From Rutidosis leptorrhynchoides (Eukaryota; Streptophyta; Magnoliopsida; Asterales; Asteraceae): DNA of 64,000 bases. Shown here one piece after another: positions 1 to 11,597 of the stretch; the first letter of the stretch is position 1; each line of letters starts with the position of its first letter. The translations under genes and the position numbers were made by a program. The stretch covers positions 30,394,001 to 30,458,000 of the forward strand of contig NC_092341.1 in assembly GCF_046630445.1 (NCBI RefSeq). Direction: 5' to 3'. The notes under the pieces were generated by a model. It was not told the origin of the DNA. It worked only from the letters and a program-made list of their open reading frames with translations, and did not search any database.

Positions 1-2180
1 CAGTGTATACGTATCTCAGTATTGATCACAACTCAAACTATATATATTTTGGAATCAACCTCAACCCTGTATAGCTAACTCCAACATTCACATATAGAGT
101 GTCTATGGTTGTTCCGAAATATATATAGATGTGTCGACATGATAGGTCGAAACATTGTATACGTGTCTATGGTATCTCAAGATTACATAATATATAATAC
201 AAGTTGATTAAGTTATGGTTGGAATAGATTTGTTACCAATTTTCACGTAGCTAAAATGAGAAAAATTATCCAATCTTGTTTTACCCATAACTTCTTCATT
301 TTAAATCCGTTTTGAGTGAATCAAATTGCTATGGTTTCATATTGAACTCTATTTTATGAATCTAAACAGAAAAAGTATAGGTTTATAGTCGGAAAAATAA
401 GTTACAAGTCGTTTTTGTAAAGGTAGTCATTTCAGTCGAAAGAACGACGTCTAGATGACCATTTTAGAAAACATACTTCCACTTTGAGTTTAACCATAAT
501 TTTTGGATATAGTTTCATGTTCATAATAAAAATCATTTTCTCAGAATAACAACTTTTAAATCAAAGTTTATCATAGTTTTTAATTAACTAACCCAAAACA
601 GCCCGCGGTGTTACTACGACGGCGTAAATCCGGTTTTACGGTGTTTTTCGTGTTTCCAGGTTTTAAATCATTAAGTTAGCATATCATATAGATATAGAAC
701 ATGTGTTTAGTTGATTTTAAAAGTCAAGTTAGAAGGATTAACTTTTGTTTGCGAACAAGTTTAGAATTAACTAAACTATGTTCTAGTGATTACAAGTTTA
801 AACCTTCGAATAAGATAGCTTTATATGTATGAATCGAATGATGTTATGAACATCATTACTACCTTAATTTCCTTGGATAAACCTACTGGAAAAGAGAAAA
901 ATGGATCTAGCTTCAATGGATCCTTGGATGGCTCGAAGTTCTTGAAGCAGAATCATGACACGAAAACAAGTTCAAGTAAGATCATCACTTGAAATAAGAT
1001 TGTTATAGTTATAGAAATTGAACCAAAGTTTGAATATGATTATTACCTTGTATTAGAATGATAACCTACTGTAAGAAACAAAGATTTCTTGAGGTTGGAT
1101 GATCACCTTACAAGATTGGAAGTGAGCTAGCAAACTTGAAAGTATTCTTGATTTTATGAAACTAGAACTTTTGGAATTTATGAAGAACACTTAGAACTTG
1201 AAGATAGAACTTGAGAGAGATCAATTAGATGAAGAAAATTGAAGAATGAAAGTGTTTGTAGGTGTTTTTGGTCGTTGGTGTATGGATTAGATATAAAGGA
1301 TATGTAATTTTGTTTTCATGTAAATAAGTCATGAATGATTACTCATATTTTTGTAATTTTATGAGATATTTCATGCTAGTTGCCAAATGATGGTTCCCAC
1401 ATGTGTTAGGTGACTCACATGGGCTGCTAAGAGCTGATCATTGGAGTGTATATACCAATAGTACATACATCTAAAAGCTGTGTATTGTACGAGTACGAAT
1501 ACGGGTGCATACGAGTAGAATTGTTGATGAAACTGAACGAGGATGTAATTGTAAGCATTTTTGTTAAGTAGAAGTATTTTGATAAGTGTATTGAAGTCTT
1601 TCAAAAGTGTATAAATACATATTAAAACACTACATGTATATACATTTTAACTGAGTCGTTAAGTCATCGTTAGTCGTTACATGTAAGTGTTGTTTTGAAA
1701 CCTTTAGGTTAACGATCTTGTTAAATGTTGTTAACCCAATGTTTATAATATCAAATGAGATTTTAAATTATTATATTATCATGATATTATCATGTATGAA
1801 TATCTCTTAATATGATATATATACATTAAATGTCTTTACAACGATAATCGTTACATATATGTCTCGTTTAAAAATCATTAAGTTAGTAGTCTTGTTTTTA
1901 CATATGTAGTTCATTGTTAATATACTTTATGATATGTTTTCTTATCATATTATCATGTTAACTATATATATATATCCATATATATGTCATCATATAGTTT
2001 TTACAAGTTTTAACGTTCGTGAATCACCGATCAACTTGGGTGGTCAATTGTCTATATGAAACATATTTCAATTAATCAAGTCTTAACAAGTTTGATTGCT
2101 TAACATGTTGGAAACATTTAATCATGTAAATATCAATCTCAATTAATATATATAAACATGGAAAAGTTCGGGTCACTACA
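1..2180 (-). repeat. 3' LTR of Tekay-like element (partial)
   Basis: This stretch repeats 9421-11597 in the same orientation. About 1.07 kb of this LTR, matching 8349-9420, lies outside the window. Up to about position 860 it differs from the other copy at only about ten positions; from about 870 to 2180 the two copies differ by numerous substitutions and small gaps. The element-sense start TGTAGTGACCCG is at 2180, next to a purine-rich stretch at about 2183-2195 that would serve as the polypurine tract. Confidence 0.9.
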
Positions 2181-5100
2181 TTAATTTCCCTCGTTTACCA
2201 AATCGAACAACGCCTTTCCAAGGTGCAACTTTAAGCATGACCATCTCTCCAATTTCAAATTCTATATCTTTTCTTTTAATGTCAGCGTAGCTCTTTTGTC
2301 GACTTTGGGCGGTTTTCAACCGTTGTTGAATTTGGATGATCTTCTCGGTAGTTTCTTGTATAATCTCCGGACCCGTAATCTGTCTATCCCCCACTTCACT
2401 CCAACAAATCGGAGACCTGCACTTTCTACCATAAAGTGCTTCAAACGGCGCCATCTCAATGCTTGAATGGTAGATGTTGTTGTAGGAAAATTCTGCTAAC
2501 GGTAGATGTCGATCCCAACTGTTTCCGAAATCAATAACACATGCTCGTAGCATGTCTTCAAGCGTTTGTATCGTCCTTTCGCTCTGCCCATCAGTTTGTG
2601 GATGATAGGCAGTACTCATGTCTAGACGAGTTCCTAATGCTTGCTGTAATGTCTGCCAGAATCTTGAAATAAATCTGCCATCCCTATCAGAGATAATAGA
2701 GATTGGTATTCCATGTCTGGAGACGACTTCCTTCAAATACAGTCGTGATAACTTCTCCATCTTGTCATCTTCTCTTATTGGCAGAAAGTGTGCTGATTTG
2801 GTGAGACGATCAACTATTACCCAAATAGTATCAAAACCACTTGCAGTCCTTGGCAATTTAGTGATGAAATCCATGGTAATGTTTTCCCATTTCCATTCTG
2901 GGATTTCGGGTTGTTGAAGTAGACCTGATGGTTTCTGATGCTCAGCTTTGACCTTAGAACACGTCAAACATTCTCCTACATATTTAGCAACATCGGCTTT
3001 CATACCCGGCCACCAAAAATGTTTCTTGAGATCCTTGTACATCTTCCCCGTTCCAGGATGTATTGAGTATCTGGTTTTATGAGCTTCTCTAAGTACCATT
3101 TCTCTCATATCTCCAAATTTTGGTACCCAAATCCTTTCAGCCCTATACCGGGTTCCGTCTTCCCGAATATTAAGATGCTTCTCCGATCCTTTGGGTATTT
3201 CATCCTTTAAATTTCCCTCTTTTAAAACTCCTTGTTGCGCCTCCTTTATTTGAGTAGTAATGTTATTATGAATCATTATATTCATAGATTTTACTCGAAT
3301 GGGTTCTCTGTCCTTCCTGCTCAAGGCATCGGCTACCACATTTGCCTTCCCCGGGTGGTAACGAATCTCAAAGTCGTAATCATTCAATAATTCAATCCAC
3401 CTACGCTGCCTCATATTCAGTTGTTTCTGATTAAATATGTGTTGAAGACTTTTGTGGTCGGTATATACAATACTTTTGACCCCATATAAGTAGTGCCTCC
3501 AAGTCTTTAATGCAAAAACAACCGCGCCTAATTCCAAATCATGCGTCGTATAATTTTGTTCGTGAATCTTTAATTGTCTAGACGCATAAGCAATCACCTT
3601 CGTTCGTTGCATTAATACACAACCGAGACCTTGCTTTGATGCATCACAATAAATCACAAAATCATCATTCCCTTCAGGCAATGACAATATAGGTGCCGTA
3701 GTTAGCTTTTTCTTCAATAACTGAAACGCTTTCTCTTGTTCATCATTCCATTCAAATTTCTTCCCTTTATGCGTTAATGCAGTCAAGGGTTTTGCTATTC
3801 TGGAAAAGTCTTGGATGAACCTTCTGTAGTAACCAGCTAGTCCTAAAAACTGGCGTATGTGTTTCGGAGTTTTCGGGGTTTCCCACTTTTCAACAGTTTC
3901 TATCTTTGCCGGATCCACCTTAATACCTTCTTTGTTCACTATGTGACCGAGGAATTGAACTTCTTCCAACCAAAATGCACACTTTGAAAACTTAGCGTAC
4001 AATTCTTCCTTCCTCAATACTTCTAACACCTTTCTCAAATGTTCACCGTGTTCTTGGTCATTCTTTGAGTAAATAAGTATGTCATCAATGAAAACAATGA
4101 CAAACTTGTCAAGGTATGGTCCACACACTCGGTTCATAAGGTCCATGAACACAGCTGGTGCATTAGTTAAACCAAACGGCATGACCATAAACTCGTAATG
4201 ATCGTAACGTGTTCTGAAAGCAGTCTTTGGAATATCATCTTCTTTCACCCGCATTTGATGATACCCGGAACGTAAGTCAATCTTTGAATAAACAGACGAG
4301 CCTTGTAGTTGATCAAATAAGTCATCGATTCTCGGTAGTGGGTAGCGGTTCTTGATGGTAAGTTTGTTCAACTCTCGGTAGTCGATACACAACCTGAATG
4401 TACCATCTTTCTTCTTGACAAACAAAACAGGAGCTCCCCACGGTGATGTGCTTGGTCGAATGAAACTACGCTCTAAAAGTTCTTGTAATTGGCTTTGTAG
4501 TTCTTTCATCTCGCTGGGTGCGAGTCTGTAAGGAGCACGAGCTATTGGTGCAGCTCCTGGTACAAGATCTATTTGAAATTCAACGGATCGATGTGGGGGT
4601 AATCCCGGTAATTCTTTCGGAAATACATCAGGAAATTCTTTTGCGACGGGAACATCATTGATGCTCTTTTCTTCAGTTTGTACTTTCTCGACGTGTGCTA
4701 GAACAGCATAGCAACCTTTTCTTATTAGTTTTTGTGCCTTCAAATTACTAATAAGATGTAGCTTCGTGTTGCCCTTTTCTCCGTACACCATTAAGGGTTT
4801 TCCTTTTTCTCGTATAATGCGAATTGCATTTTTGTAACAAACGATCTCCGCTTTCACTTCTTTCAACCAGTCCATACCGATTATCACATCAAAACTCCCT
4901 AACTCTACTGGTATCAAATCAATCTTAAATGTTTCGCTAACCAGTTTAATTTCTCGATTCTGACATATATTATCTGCTGAAATTAATTTACCATTTGCTA
5001 ATTCGAGTAAAAATTTACTATCCAAAGGCGTCAATGGACAACTTAATTTAGCACAAAAATTTCTACTCATATAGCTTCTATCCGCACCCGAATCAAATAA

Positions 5101-6381
5101 AACGTAAGCAGATTTATTGTCAATAAGAAACGTACCCGTAACAAGCTCCGGGTCTTCCTGTGCCTCTGCCGCATTAATATTGAAAACTCTTCCACGGCCT
5201 TGTCCATTCGTGTTCTCCTGGTTCGGGCAATTTCTAATAATGTGGCCCGGTTTTCCACATTTATAACAAACTACATTGGCATAACTTGCTCCGACACTAC
5301 TTGCTCCGCCATTACTCGTTCCGACACCATTTGTTCCTTTCGTTCTATTAACCCCTGGTCCGTAGACCTCACACTTCGCCGCGCTATGACCATTTCTTTT
5401 ACACTTGTTGCAAAATTTGGTGCAGAACCCCGAGTGATTCTTTTCACACCTTTGGCATAGCTGCTTCTGATTGTTGTTGTTGTTGCGGTTATTATTGTTG
5501 TTGGGATGATTGTTGTAGTTGCTGTTGTTGTTGTTGTTGTTGTTGTTGGGCCGTTTGTTGTAGTTGCGATTGATGTTGCGATTGTTGGGATAATTGTTGC
5601 GATTATTGTTGTAATTGCTGTTGTTGTTGTATTGGTGATTCTTATCACCGTTTTCCTCCCACTTTCTTTTGACTTGCTTCACATTGGCCTCTTCAGCAGT
5701 CTGTTCTTTAATTCTTTCTTCAATTTGGTTCACGAGTTTGTGAGCCATTCTACATGCCTGTTGTATGGAGGCGGGCTCGTGTGAACTTATATCTTCTTGG
5801 ATTCTTTCCGGTAATCCTTTCACAAATGCGTCGATCTTCTCTTCCTCATCTTCGAATGCTCCCGGACACAATAGGCACAATTCTGTGAATCGTCTTTCGT
5901 ACGTGGTAATATCAAATCCTTGGGTTCGTAACCCTCTAAGTTCTGTCTTGAGCTTATTGACCTCGGTTCTGGGACGGTACTTCTCGTTCATCAAGTGCTT
6001 GAATGCTGACCACGGTAGTGCGTACGCATCGTCTTGTCCCACTTGCTCTAGATAGGTATTCCACCATGTTAACGCAGAACCTGTGAAGGTATGCGTAGCG
6101 TACTTTACTTTGTCCTCTTCAGTACACTTACTTATGGCAAACACCGATTCGACCTTCTCGGTCCACCGTTTCAATCCGATCGGTCCTTCGGTTCCATCAA
6201 TTTCCAAAGGTTTGCAGGCAGTGAATTCTTTGTAGGTGCATCCTACACGATTTCCTGTACTGCTAGATCCAAGGTTATTGTTGGTATGTAGCGCAGCCTG
6301 TACTGCGGCTATGTTTGAAGCTAGAAAAGTACGGAATTCCTCTTCATTCATATTCACGGTGTGTCGAGTAGTCGGTGCCAT
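2176..6381 (-). CDS. gag-pol: Gag-Pol polyprotein of Tekay-like element
   Basis: One long reading frame encodes the structural and replication proteins of the element. I choose the start at 6381 (MAPTTRHTV); an in-frame ATG at 6417 is possible. Approximate domains from that start: gag core 40-200 ([10 protein letters not shown]); an Asn-rich low-complexity stretch 247-307; two Cys/His clusters about 309-340 and 370-384 ([14 protein letters not shown]); aspartic protease near 430 ([11 protein letters not shown]); reverse transcriptase about 600-790 with FIDDILIYS as catalytic motif; RNase H from about 905 ([10 protein letters not shown]); integrase from about 1100 with an HHCC zinc region, then [15 protein letters not shown] and [11 protein letters not shown] around the acidic catalytic residues. 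The protein acts in cytoplasmic particles and at integration. It is closely similar in style to the gypsy element at 44-49 kb. Confidence 0.93.
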   Translation of the reverse strand: MAPTTRHTVNMNEEEFRTFLASNIAAVQAALHTNNNLGSSSTGNRVGCTYKEFTACKPLEIDGTEGPIGLKRWTEKVESVFAISKCTEEDKVKYATHTFTGSALTWWNTYLEQVGQDDAYALPWSAFKHLMNEKYRPRTEVNKLKTELRGLRTQGFDITTYERRFTELCLLCPGAFEDEEEKIDAFVKGLPERIQEDISSHEPASIQQACRMAHKLVNQIEERIKEQTAEEANVKQVKRKWEENGDKNHQYNNNSNYNNNRNNYPNNRNINRNYNKRPNNNNNNNNSNYNNHPNNNNNRNNNNNQKQLCQRCEKNHSGFCTKFCNKCKRNGHSAAKCEVYGPGVNRTKGTNGVGTSNGGASSVGASYANVVCYKCGKPGHIIRNCPNQENTNGQGRGRVFNINAAEAQEDPELVTGTFLIDNKSAYVLFDSGADRSYMSRNFCAKLSCPLTPLDSKFLLELANGKLISADNICQNREIKLVSETFKIDLIPVELGSFDVIIGMDWLKEVKAEIVCYKNAIRIIREKGKPLMVYGEKGNTKLHLISNLKAQKLIRKGCYAVLAHVEKVQTEEKSINDVPVAKEFPDVFPKELPGLPPHRSVEFQIDLVPGAAPIARAPYRLAPSEMKELQSQLQELLERSFIRPSTSPWGAPVLFVKKKDGTFRLCIDYRELNKLTIKNRYPLPRIDDLFDQLQGSSVYSKIDLRSGYHQMRVKEDDIPKTAFRTRYDHYEFMVMPFGLTNAPAVFMDLMNRVCGPYLDKFVIVFIDDILIYSKNDQEHGEHLRKVLEVLRKEELYAKFSKCAFWLEEVQFLGHIVNKEGIKVDPAKIETVEKWETPKTPKHIRQFLGLAGYYRRFIQDFSRIAKPLTALTHKGKKFEWNDEQEKAFQLLKKKLTTAPILSLPEGNDDFVIYCDASKQGLGCVLMQRTKVIAYASRQLKIHEQNYTTHDLELGAVVFALKTWRHYLYGVKSIVYTDHKSLQHIFNQKQLNMRQRRWIELLNDYDFEIRYHPGKANVVADALSRKDREPIRVKSMNIMIHNNITTQIKEAQQGVLKEGNLKDEIPKGSEKHLNIREDGTRYRAERIWVPKFGDMREMVLREAHKTRYSIHPGTGKMYKDLKKHFWWPGMKADVAKYVGECLTCSKVKAEHQKPSGLLQQPEIPEWKWENITMDFITKLPRTASGFDTIWVIVDRLTKSAHFLPIREDDKMEKLSRLYLKEVVSRHGIPISIISDRDGRFISRFWQTLQQALGTRLDMSTAYHPQTDGQSERTIQTLEDMLRACVIDFGNSWDRHLPLAEFSYNNIYHSSIEMAPFEALYGRKCRSPICWSEVGDRQITGPEIIQETTEKIIQIQQRLKTAQSRQKSYADIKRKDIEFEIGEMVMLKVAPWKGVVRFGKRGKLM

Positions 6382-6417
6382 TTCCTTCAAAATAGTTAAA
6401 TGGAACAAGTTAATCAT

Positions 6418-6722
6418 ACAGAATATTAAGAGTAGTTAATAGTATTTCGTAGCATAATATGAACTCATTTATAAAAGCTTTTTCTTCATATTAGCGTTTT
6501 ATAAGTTTAAATTCGGGTAGTACCTACCCGTTAAGTTCATACTTAGTAGCTAATATACAATTCAACTACTACAATTCTATATGAAAAACTGATTGTAATA
6601 ATATTTCGCGTTCAAACTTTTATATAATATTTTACAAACTTACAATACCGCTTATTTTACATAAAGCATGAAATATAGCACACAATAACTTTGATACAAG
6701 ATAGTTGTGAAGACAATTCTAG
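6418..6722 (-). other. Spacer between F-box ORF and gag
   Basis: About 300 bp of AT-rich sequence inside the element without a reading frame of note. It would have to carry any signal allowing gag-pol to be translated downstream of the two extra frames (a splice acceptor, subgenomic promoter or internal entry site). I see no clear consensus for any of these. Confidence 0.6.
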
Positions 6723-7406
6723 CTAGTACACAAGTCGTTCGGCAAAGGCAATAAAGACACGTAATTCATACGTCCAGAAACAAGTCATGCATTCTGGTTT
6801 TACTAGGACTACTTCCCATCCTTGGTCTTGTGCAACATAACCGTTATGGCCGTTGATAAGACAGCGTGTTGTAACGTCGTCAAAGGGACGAGGGTTACGT
6901 AATGTCCAACAGTCCCGTAATAATCTAAAAACCTCATTTCTTACCCCAATTACCGACTCCGTCACTTGTGGAAACGTTTTGTTTAATAGTTGTAGCCCGA
7001 TGTTCTTGTTCTCACTTTGGTGAGAAGCGAACATTACTAATCCGTAAGCATAACATGCTTCTTTATGTTGCATGTTAGCCGCTTTTTCTAAATCACGAAG
7101 TCCAATATTCGGATATATTGAGTCAAAATAATTTCTTAACCCGTTGCGTAAAATAGCATTTGGGTTCCCCGCAATATATGCGTCAAAGTAAACACATAGT
7201 AACTTATGGGTTTCCCAATGTGATATCCCCCATCTTTCAAACGAAAGTCTCTTATAAACCAAGACATTCTTGGAACGTTCTTCGAATGTCTTACAAACTG
7301 ATCTCGCCTTAAATAGTTGTGCCGAGGAATTCTGGCCGACTCTAGACAAGATTTCATCAATCATGTCTCCGGGTAGGTCTCTTAAAATATTGGGTTGTCT
7401 ATCCAT
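6723..7406 (-). CDS. F-box protein, At2g35280-like, carried inside the LTR retrotransposon
   Basis: A 227-residue frame on the same strand as gag-pol. Residues about 5-45 (LPGDMIDEILSRVG, then CKTFEER) form an F-box, the segment that binds SKP1 in SCF ubiquitin ligases. Residues about 95-125 (LEKAANMQHKEACYAYGLVM) form a Sel1-like helical pair typical of the plant At2g35280 family. The tail keeps the family's Cys pair with aromatic context (CMTCFWTYEL, about 206-216). Length matches the host family, so it appears complete rather than a fragment. It lies 342 bp upstream of the gag start and 137 bp downstream of the acidic frame. No retroelement function is known for such a protein; I infer capture of a host coding sequence. 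Intactness next to a whole gag-pol suggests it may be maintained, but that needs sequence comparison of copies. Confidence 0.85.
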   Translation of the reverse strand: MDRQPNILRDLPGDMIDEILSRVGQNSSAQLFKARSVCKTFEERSKNVLVYKRLSFERWGISHWETHKLLCVYFDAYIAGNPNAILRNGLRNYFDSIYPNIGLRDLEKAANMQHKEACYAYGLVMFASHQSENKNIGLQLLNKTFPQVTESVIGVRNEVFRLLRDCWTLRNPRPFDDVTTRCLINGHNGYVAQDQGWEVVLVKPECMTCFWTYELRVFIAFAERLVY

Positions 7407-7542
7407 TTTGTGTTTTTAAACTGTAAAATAGACAAGAGTTAGTTTCATAAAAAAATACTTATTAATACAAGCAATTTTTACATATATCATAAAGCATAAG
7501 AACACTATATTACATATATTACACCACACGAATACAACTATC

Positions 7543-8139
7543 TTATTCCGACTCGCTCATTTCTTCTTCTTCGGTTTTGGTTCGTTTTGCCAAGTTTCTA
7601 GGGATATATGATGTTCCCCTAATACGAGCCGTCGTTGTCCACATTGGTTTAGAAAAACCTGGTGGTTTAGAGGTTCCCGGGTCATTGTTACAACTTAAGG
7701 ACTTCGGGGGTTGACGATACATATAAAGTTCATCGGGGTTGGAATTAGATTTCTCTATTTTTATGCCCTTTCCCTTATTATTTTCTTTTGCCTTTTTAAA
7801 TTCAGTTGGGGTAATTTCTATAACATCATCTGAATTCTCGTCGGAATCCGATTCATCGGAGAATTGGTAATCCTCCCAATATTTTGCTTCCTTGGCGGAA
7901 ACACCATTGACCATAATTAACCTTGGTCGGTTGGTTGAGGATTTTCTTTTACTTAACCGTTTTATTATTTCCCCCACCGGTTCTATTTCTTCATCCGGTT
8001 CCGATTCTTCTTCCGGTTCCGACTCTTCTTCCGGTTCCTCTTCGGGAACTTGTGAATCAGTCCACGAATCATTCCAATTTACATTTGACTCTTCATTATT
8101 ATTAGGTGAGTCAATGGGACTTGTTCTAGAGGTAGACAT
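7543..8139 (-). CDS. Acidic low-complexity protein of unknown function in LTR retrotransposon
   Basis: A 198-residue frame, the first after the 5' LTR and primer site. The N-terminal third is Ser/Asn then strongly acidic, with a short repeat of the form EEESEP at about residues 32-52. A basic patch (RLSKRKSS, about 63-70) follows, then a Ser/Asp/Glu-rich stretch (FSDESDSDENSDD), a Lys-rich patch (KAKENNKGKGIKIEK), a Pro-rich part, and a final basic then acidic tail (RNLAKRTKTEEEE). The Lys/Arg patches could be nuclear localisation signals. I recognise no domain. Length and clean frame next to the primer site argue that it is genuine. Low-complexity antisense frames here are shadows. Confidence 0.6.
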   Translation of the reverse strand: MSTSRTSPIDSPNNNEESNVNWNDSWTDSQVPEEEPEEESEPEEESEPDEEIEPVGEIIKRLSKRKSSTNRPRLIMVNGVSAKEAKYWEDYQFSDESDSDENSDDVIEITPTEFKKAKENNKGKGIKIEKSNSNPDELYMYRQPPKSLSCNNDPGTSKPPGFSKPMWTTTARIRGTSYIPRNLAKRTKTEEEEMSESE

Positions 8140-8348
8140 CTATCACATAATATCAAACACGTTAAGAGATTAATATATCACATAATATTCATATGTTAAA
8201 AATATATAGTTTCCAACAAAAATGTTAAGCAATCATTTTTAAAGAAAACACGGTCGAAGTCCAGACTCACTAATGCATCCTAACAAACTCGATAAGACAC
8301 ACTAATGCAAATTTTCTGGTTCTTTAAGACCAACGCTCGGATACCAAC
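8140..8348 (-). other. Leader and primer-binding site of Tekay-like element
   Basis: Short untranslated leader between the 5' LTR (ending at 8349) and the acidic frame. The minus-strand sequence TGGTATCCGAGC at 8335-8346, three bases from the LTR, resembles the tRNA-Met primer site used by many plant LTR elements, with one difference from the common TGGTATCAGAGC form seen elsewhere in this window. Confidence 0.75.
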
Positions 8349-11300
8349 TGAAATGTCCCGTTCTTATTGATTAAAAACGTTCCATATTAATTGATTTCGT
8401 TGCGAGGTTTTGACCTCTATATGAGACGTTTTTCAAAGACTGCATTCATTTTAAAACAAACCATAACCTTTATTTCATCAATAAAGGTTTAAAAGTTTTA
8501 CGTAGATTATCAAATAATGATAATCTAAAATATCCTGTTTACACACGACCATTACATAATGGTTTACAATACAAATATGTTACAACAAAATAAGTTTCTT
8601 GAATGCAGTTTTTACACAATATCATACAAGCATGGACTCCAAATCTCGTCCTTATTTAAGTATGCGACAGCGGAAGCTCTTAATAATCACCTGAGAATAA
8701 ACATGCTTTAAAACGTCAACAAAAATGTTGGTGAGTTATAGGTTTAACCTATATATATCAAATCATAATAATAGACCACAAGATTTCATATTTCAATACA
8801 TATCCCATACATAGAGATAAAAATCATTCATATGGTGAACACCTGGTAACCGACATTAACAAGATGCATATATAAGAATATCCCCATCATTCCGGGACAC
8901 CCTTCGGATATGATATAAATTTCGAAGTACTAAAGCATCCGGTACTTTGGATGGGGTTTGTTAAGCCCAATAGATCTATCTTTAGGATTCGCGTCAATTA
9001 GGGTGTCTGTTCCCTAATTCTTAGATTACCAGACTTAATAAAAAGGGGCATATTCGATTTCGATAATTCAACCATAGAATGTAGTTTCACGTACTTGTGT
9101 CTATTTTGTAAATCATTTATAAAACCTGCATGTATTCTCATCCCAAAAATATTAGATTTTAAAAGTGGGACTATAACTCACTTTCACAGATTTTTACTTC
9201 GTCGAGAAGTAAGACTTGGCCACTGTTGATTCACGAACCTATAACAATATATACATATATATTAAAGTATGTTCAAAATATATTTACAACACTTTTAATA
9301 TATTTTGATGTTTTAAGTTTATTAAGTCAGCTGTCCTCGTTAGTAACCTACAACTAGTTGTCCACAGTTAGATGTACAGAAATAAATCAATAAATATTAT
9401 CTTGAATCAATCCACGACCCAGTGTATACGTATCTCAGTATTGATCACAACTCAAACTATATATATTTTGGAATCAACCTCAACCCTGTATAGCTAACTC
9501 CAACATTCACATATAGAGTGTCTATGGTTGTTCCGAAATATATATAGATGTGTCGACATGATAGGTCGAAACATTGTATACGTGTCTATGGTATCTCAAG
9601 ATTACATAATATACAATACAAGTTGATTAAGTTATGGTTGGAATAGATTTGTTACCAATTTTCACGTAGCTAAAATGAGAAAAATTATCCAATCTTGTTT
9701 TACCCATAACTTCTTCATTTTAAATCCGTTTTGAATGAATCAAATTGCTATGGTTTCATATTGAACTGTATTTTATGAATCTAAACAGAAAAAGTATAGG
9801 TTTATAGTCGGAAAAATAAGTTACAAGTCGTTTTTGTAAAGGTAGTCATTTCAGTCGAAAGAACGACGTCTAGATGACCATTTTAGAAAATATACTTCCA
9901 CTTTGAGTTTAACTATAATTTTTGGATATAGTTTCATGTTCATAATAAAAATCATTTTCTCAGAATAACAACTTTTAAATCAAAGTTTATCATAGTTTTT
10001 AATTAACTAACCCAAAACAGCCCGCGGTGTTACTACGACGGCGTAAATCCGGTTTTACGGTGTTTTTCGTGTTTCCAGGTTTTAAATCATTAAGTTAGCA
10101 TATCATATAGATATAGAACATGTGTTTAGTTAATTTTAAAAGTCAAGTTAGAAGGATTAACTTTTGTTTGCGAACAAGTTTAGAATTAACTAAACTATGT
10201 TCTAGTGATTACGAGTTTAAACCTTCGAATAAGATAGTTTTATATATATGAATCGAATGATGTTATGAACATCATTACTACCTCAAGTTTAGTAGGTAAA
10301 CCTACTGGAAGTGACAAGAAATGATCTAGCTTCAAAGAATCTTGGATGGCTTGAAAGTTCTTGAAGTAGGATCATGACACAAAAACAAGTTCAAGTAAGA
10401 TTTTTGCTCGAATTAAGATAGTTTATAGTTATAGAAATTGAATCAAAGTTTGAATATGAATATTACCTTGAATAAGAAAGATAACCTACTGTATATAACA
10501 AAGGTTTCTTGATCTTAGATGATTACTTGGAATGGATTAGAAAGCTTGGAAGTAAATTAGTAAACTTGAAGGGATTTTTGAAGTATTCTTGAAGTGTTCT
10601 TCCTATGATGATTATAGCTTGATTCTTGAAGTGATTTTTGATGAAGATGATGATTAACTACTGGAAAAATACGTTCATAATAGTGTGGGTGTGTTGAGAG
10701 AGAATTAGAAAGAGATTTGGAAGTGAAATGGAGTGAATGATGAGTGTTAATTGGTGAGTGGTGAGTGGGGTTAAAAGGAGTTCTAGTTAGTTGACTAGCT
10801 CATGGTAGAAGTTAAAATTGATTAGTCATACATGACATAATCAAGAGTGGAATCCCATGCTAGTTCCTATTGGTATATACCCATAGTAAGTACGTTTTGA
10901 AGCTGTGTATAATACGGGTAAGAATACGACTAGAATTCTTGATGAAAGAAAAGAATGGGAAAGTAACTGTAACCATTTTCGTTAAGTATGAGTGTTTTGA
11001 TATATGTCTTGAAGTCTTCCAAAAGTATTTTAATACATCTAAATACACTACATGTATATACATTTTAACGGAGTCGTTAAGTCATCGTTAGTCGTTACAT
11101 GTAAGTGTTGTTTTGAAACCTTTAAGTTAACGATCTCAATTAATGTTGTTAACCCATTGTTTATTATATCTAATGAGATGTTAAATTATTATATTATCAT
11201 GATATTATGATATATTAATATATCTTAATATGATATATATACATTTAAATGTCGTTACAACGATAATCGTTACATATATGTCTCGTTTCGAAATCCTTAA

Positions 11301-11597
11301 GTTAGTAGTCTTGTTTATATGTATATAACTCATTGTTAATATACTTATGGAGATACTTACTTATCATAATCTCATGTTAACCATATGTATATCCATATAT
11401 ATATCGTCAAGTCGTTTTTACAAGTTTTAACGTTCGTGAATCGCCGGTCAACTTGGGTGGTCAATTGTCTATATGAAACATATTTCAATTAATCAAGTCT
11501 TAACAAGTTTGATTGCTTAACATGTTGGAAATATTTAATCATGTAAATATCAATCTCAATTAATATATATAAACATGGAAAAGTTCGGGTCACTACA
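8349..11597 (-). repeat. 5' LTR of Tekay-like element
   Basis: The complete LTR is 3249 bp, with element-sense ends TGTAGTGACC (at 11597) and GACATTTCA (at 8349). It repeats 1-2180 from position 9421 on. It holds no convincing gene; small frames around 10860-11090 are chance frames in AT-rich sequence. As LTR of an LTR element it should contain the promoter and polyadenylation signals, which I cannot place by eye. Confidence 0.9.

Larger units (their letters stand above)
1..11597 (-). mobile_element. Tekay-like Ty3/gypsy LTR retrotransposon with extra ORFs (left end cut by window)
   Basis: Two long direct repeats (1-2180 and 8349-11597) flank a minus-strand coding region, so the element reads right to left: 5' LTR, primer site, acidic ORF, F-box ORF, gag-pol, 3' LTR. 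The LTR begins TGTAGTGACCCG and ends ACATTTCA. A tRNA-Met-like primer site (TGGTATCCGAGC on the minus strand) lies at 8335-8346. The polyprotein order gag, protease, reverse transcriptase, RNase H, integrase is that of Ty3/gypsy; long LTRs and protein style suggest the Tekay/Del chromovirus clade, which is my inference. Right flank is GTAAA; the matching left copy lies outside the window. The gag-pol frame is one long reading frame and the element looks largely whole. It is inserted in an older gypsy LTR (11598-12521). The well-matched part of the LTR pair differs by about 1 percent, implying a fairly young insertion. Confidence 0.9.

Noticed and set aside
5271-5784. Thr/Ile-rich and Val-rich frames overlapping gag
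   Set aside because: Shadow frames of the Asn-rich codon run in the gag of the Tekay-like element.
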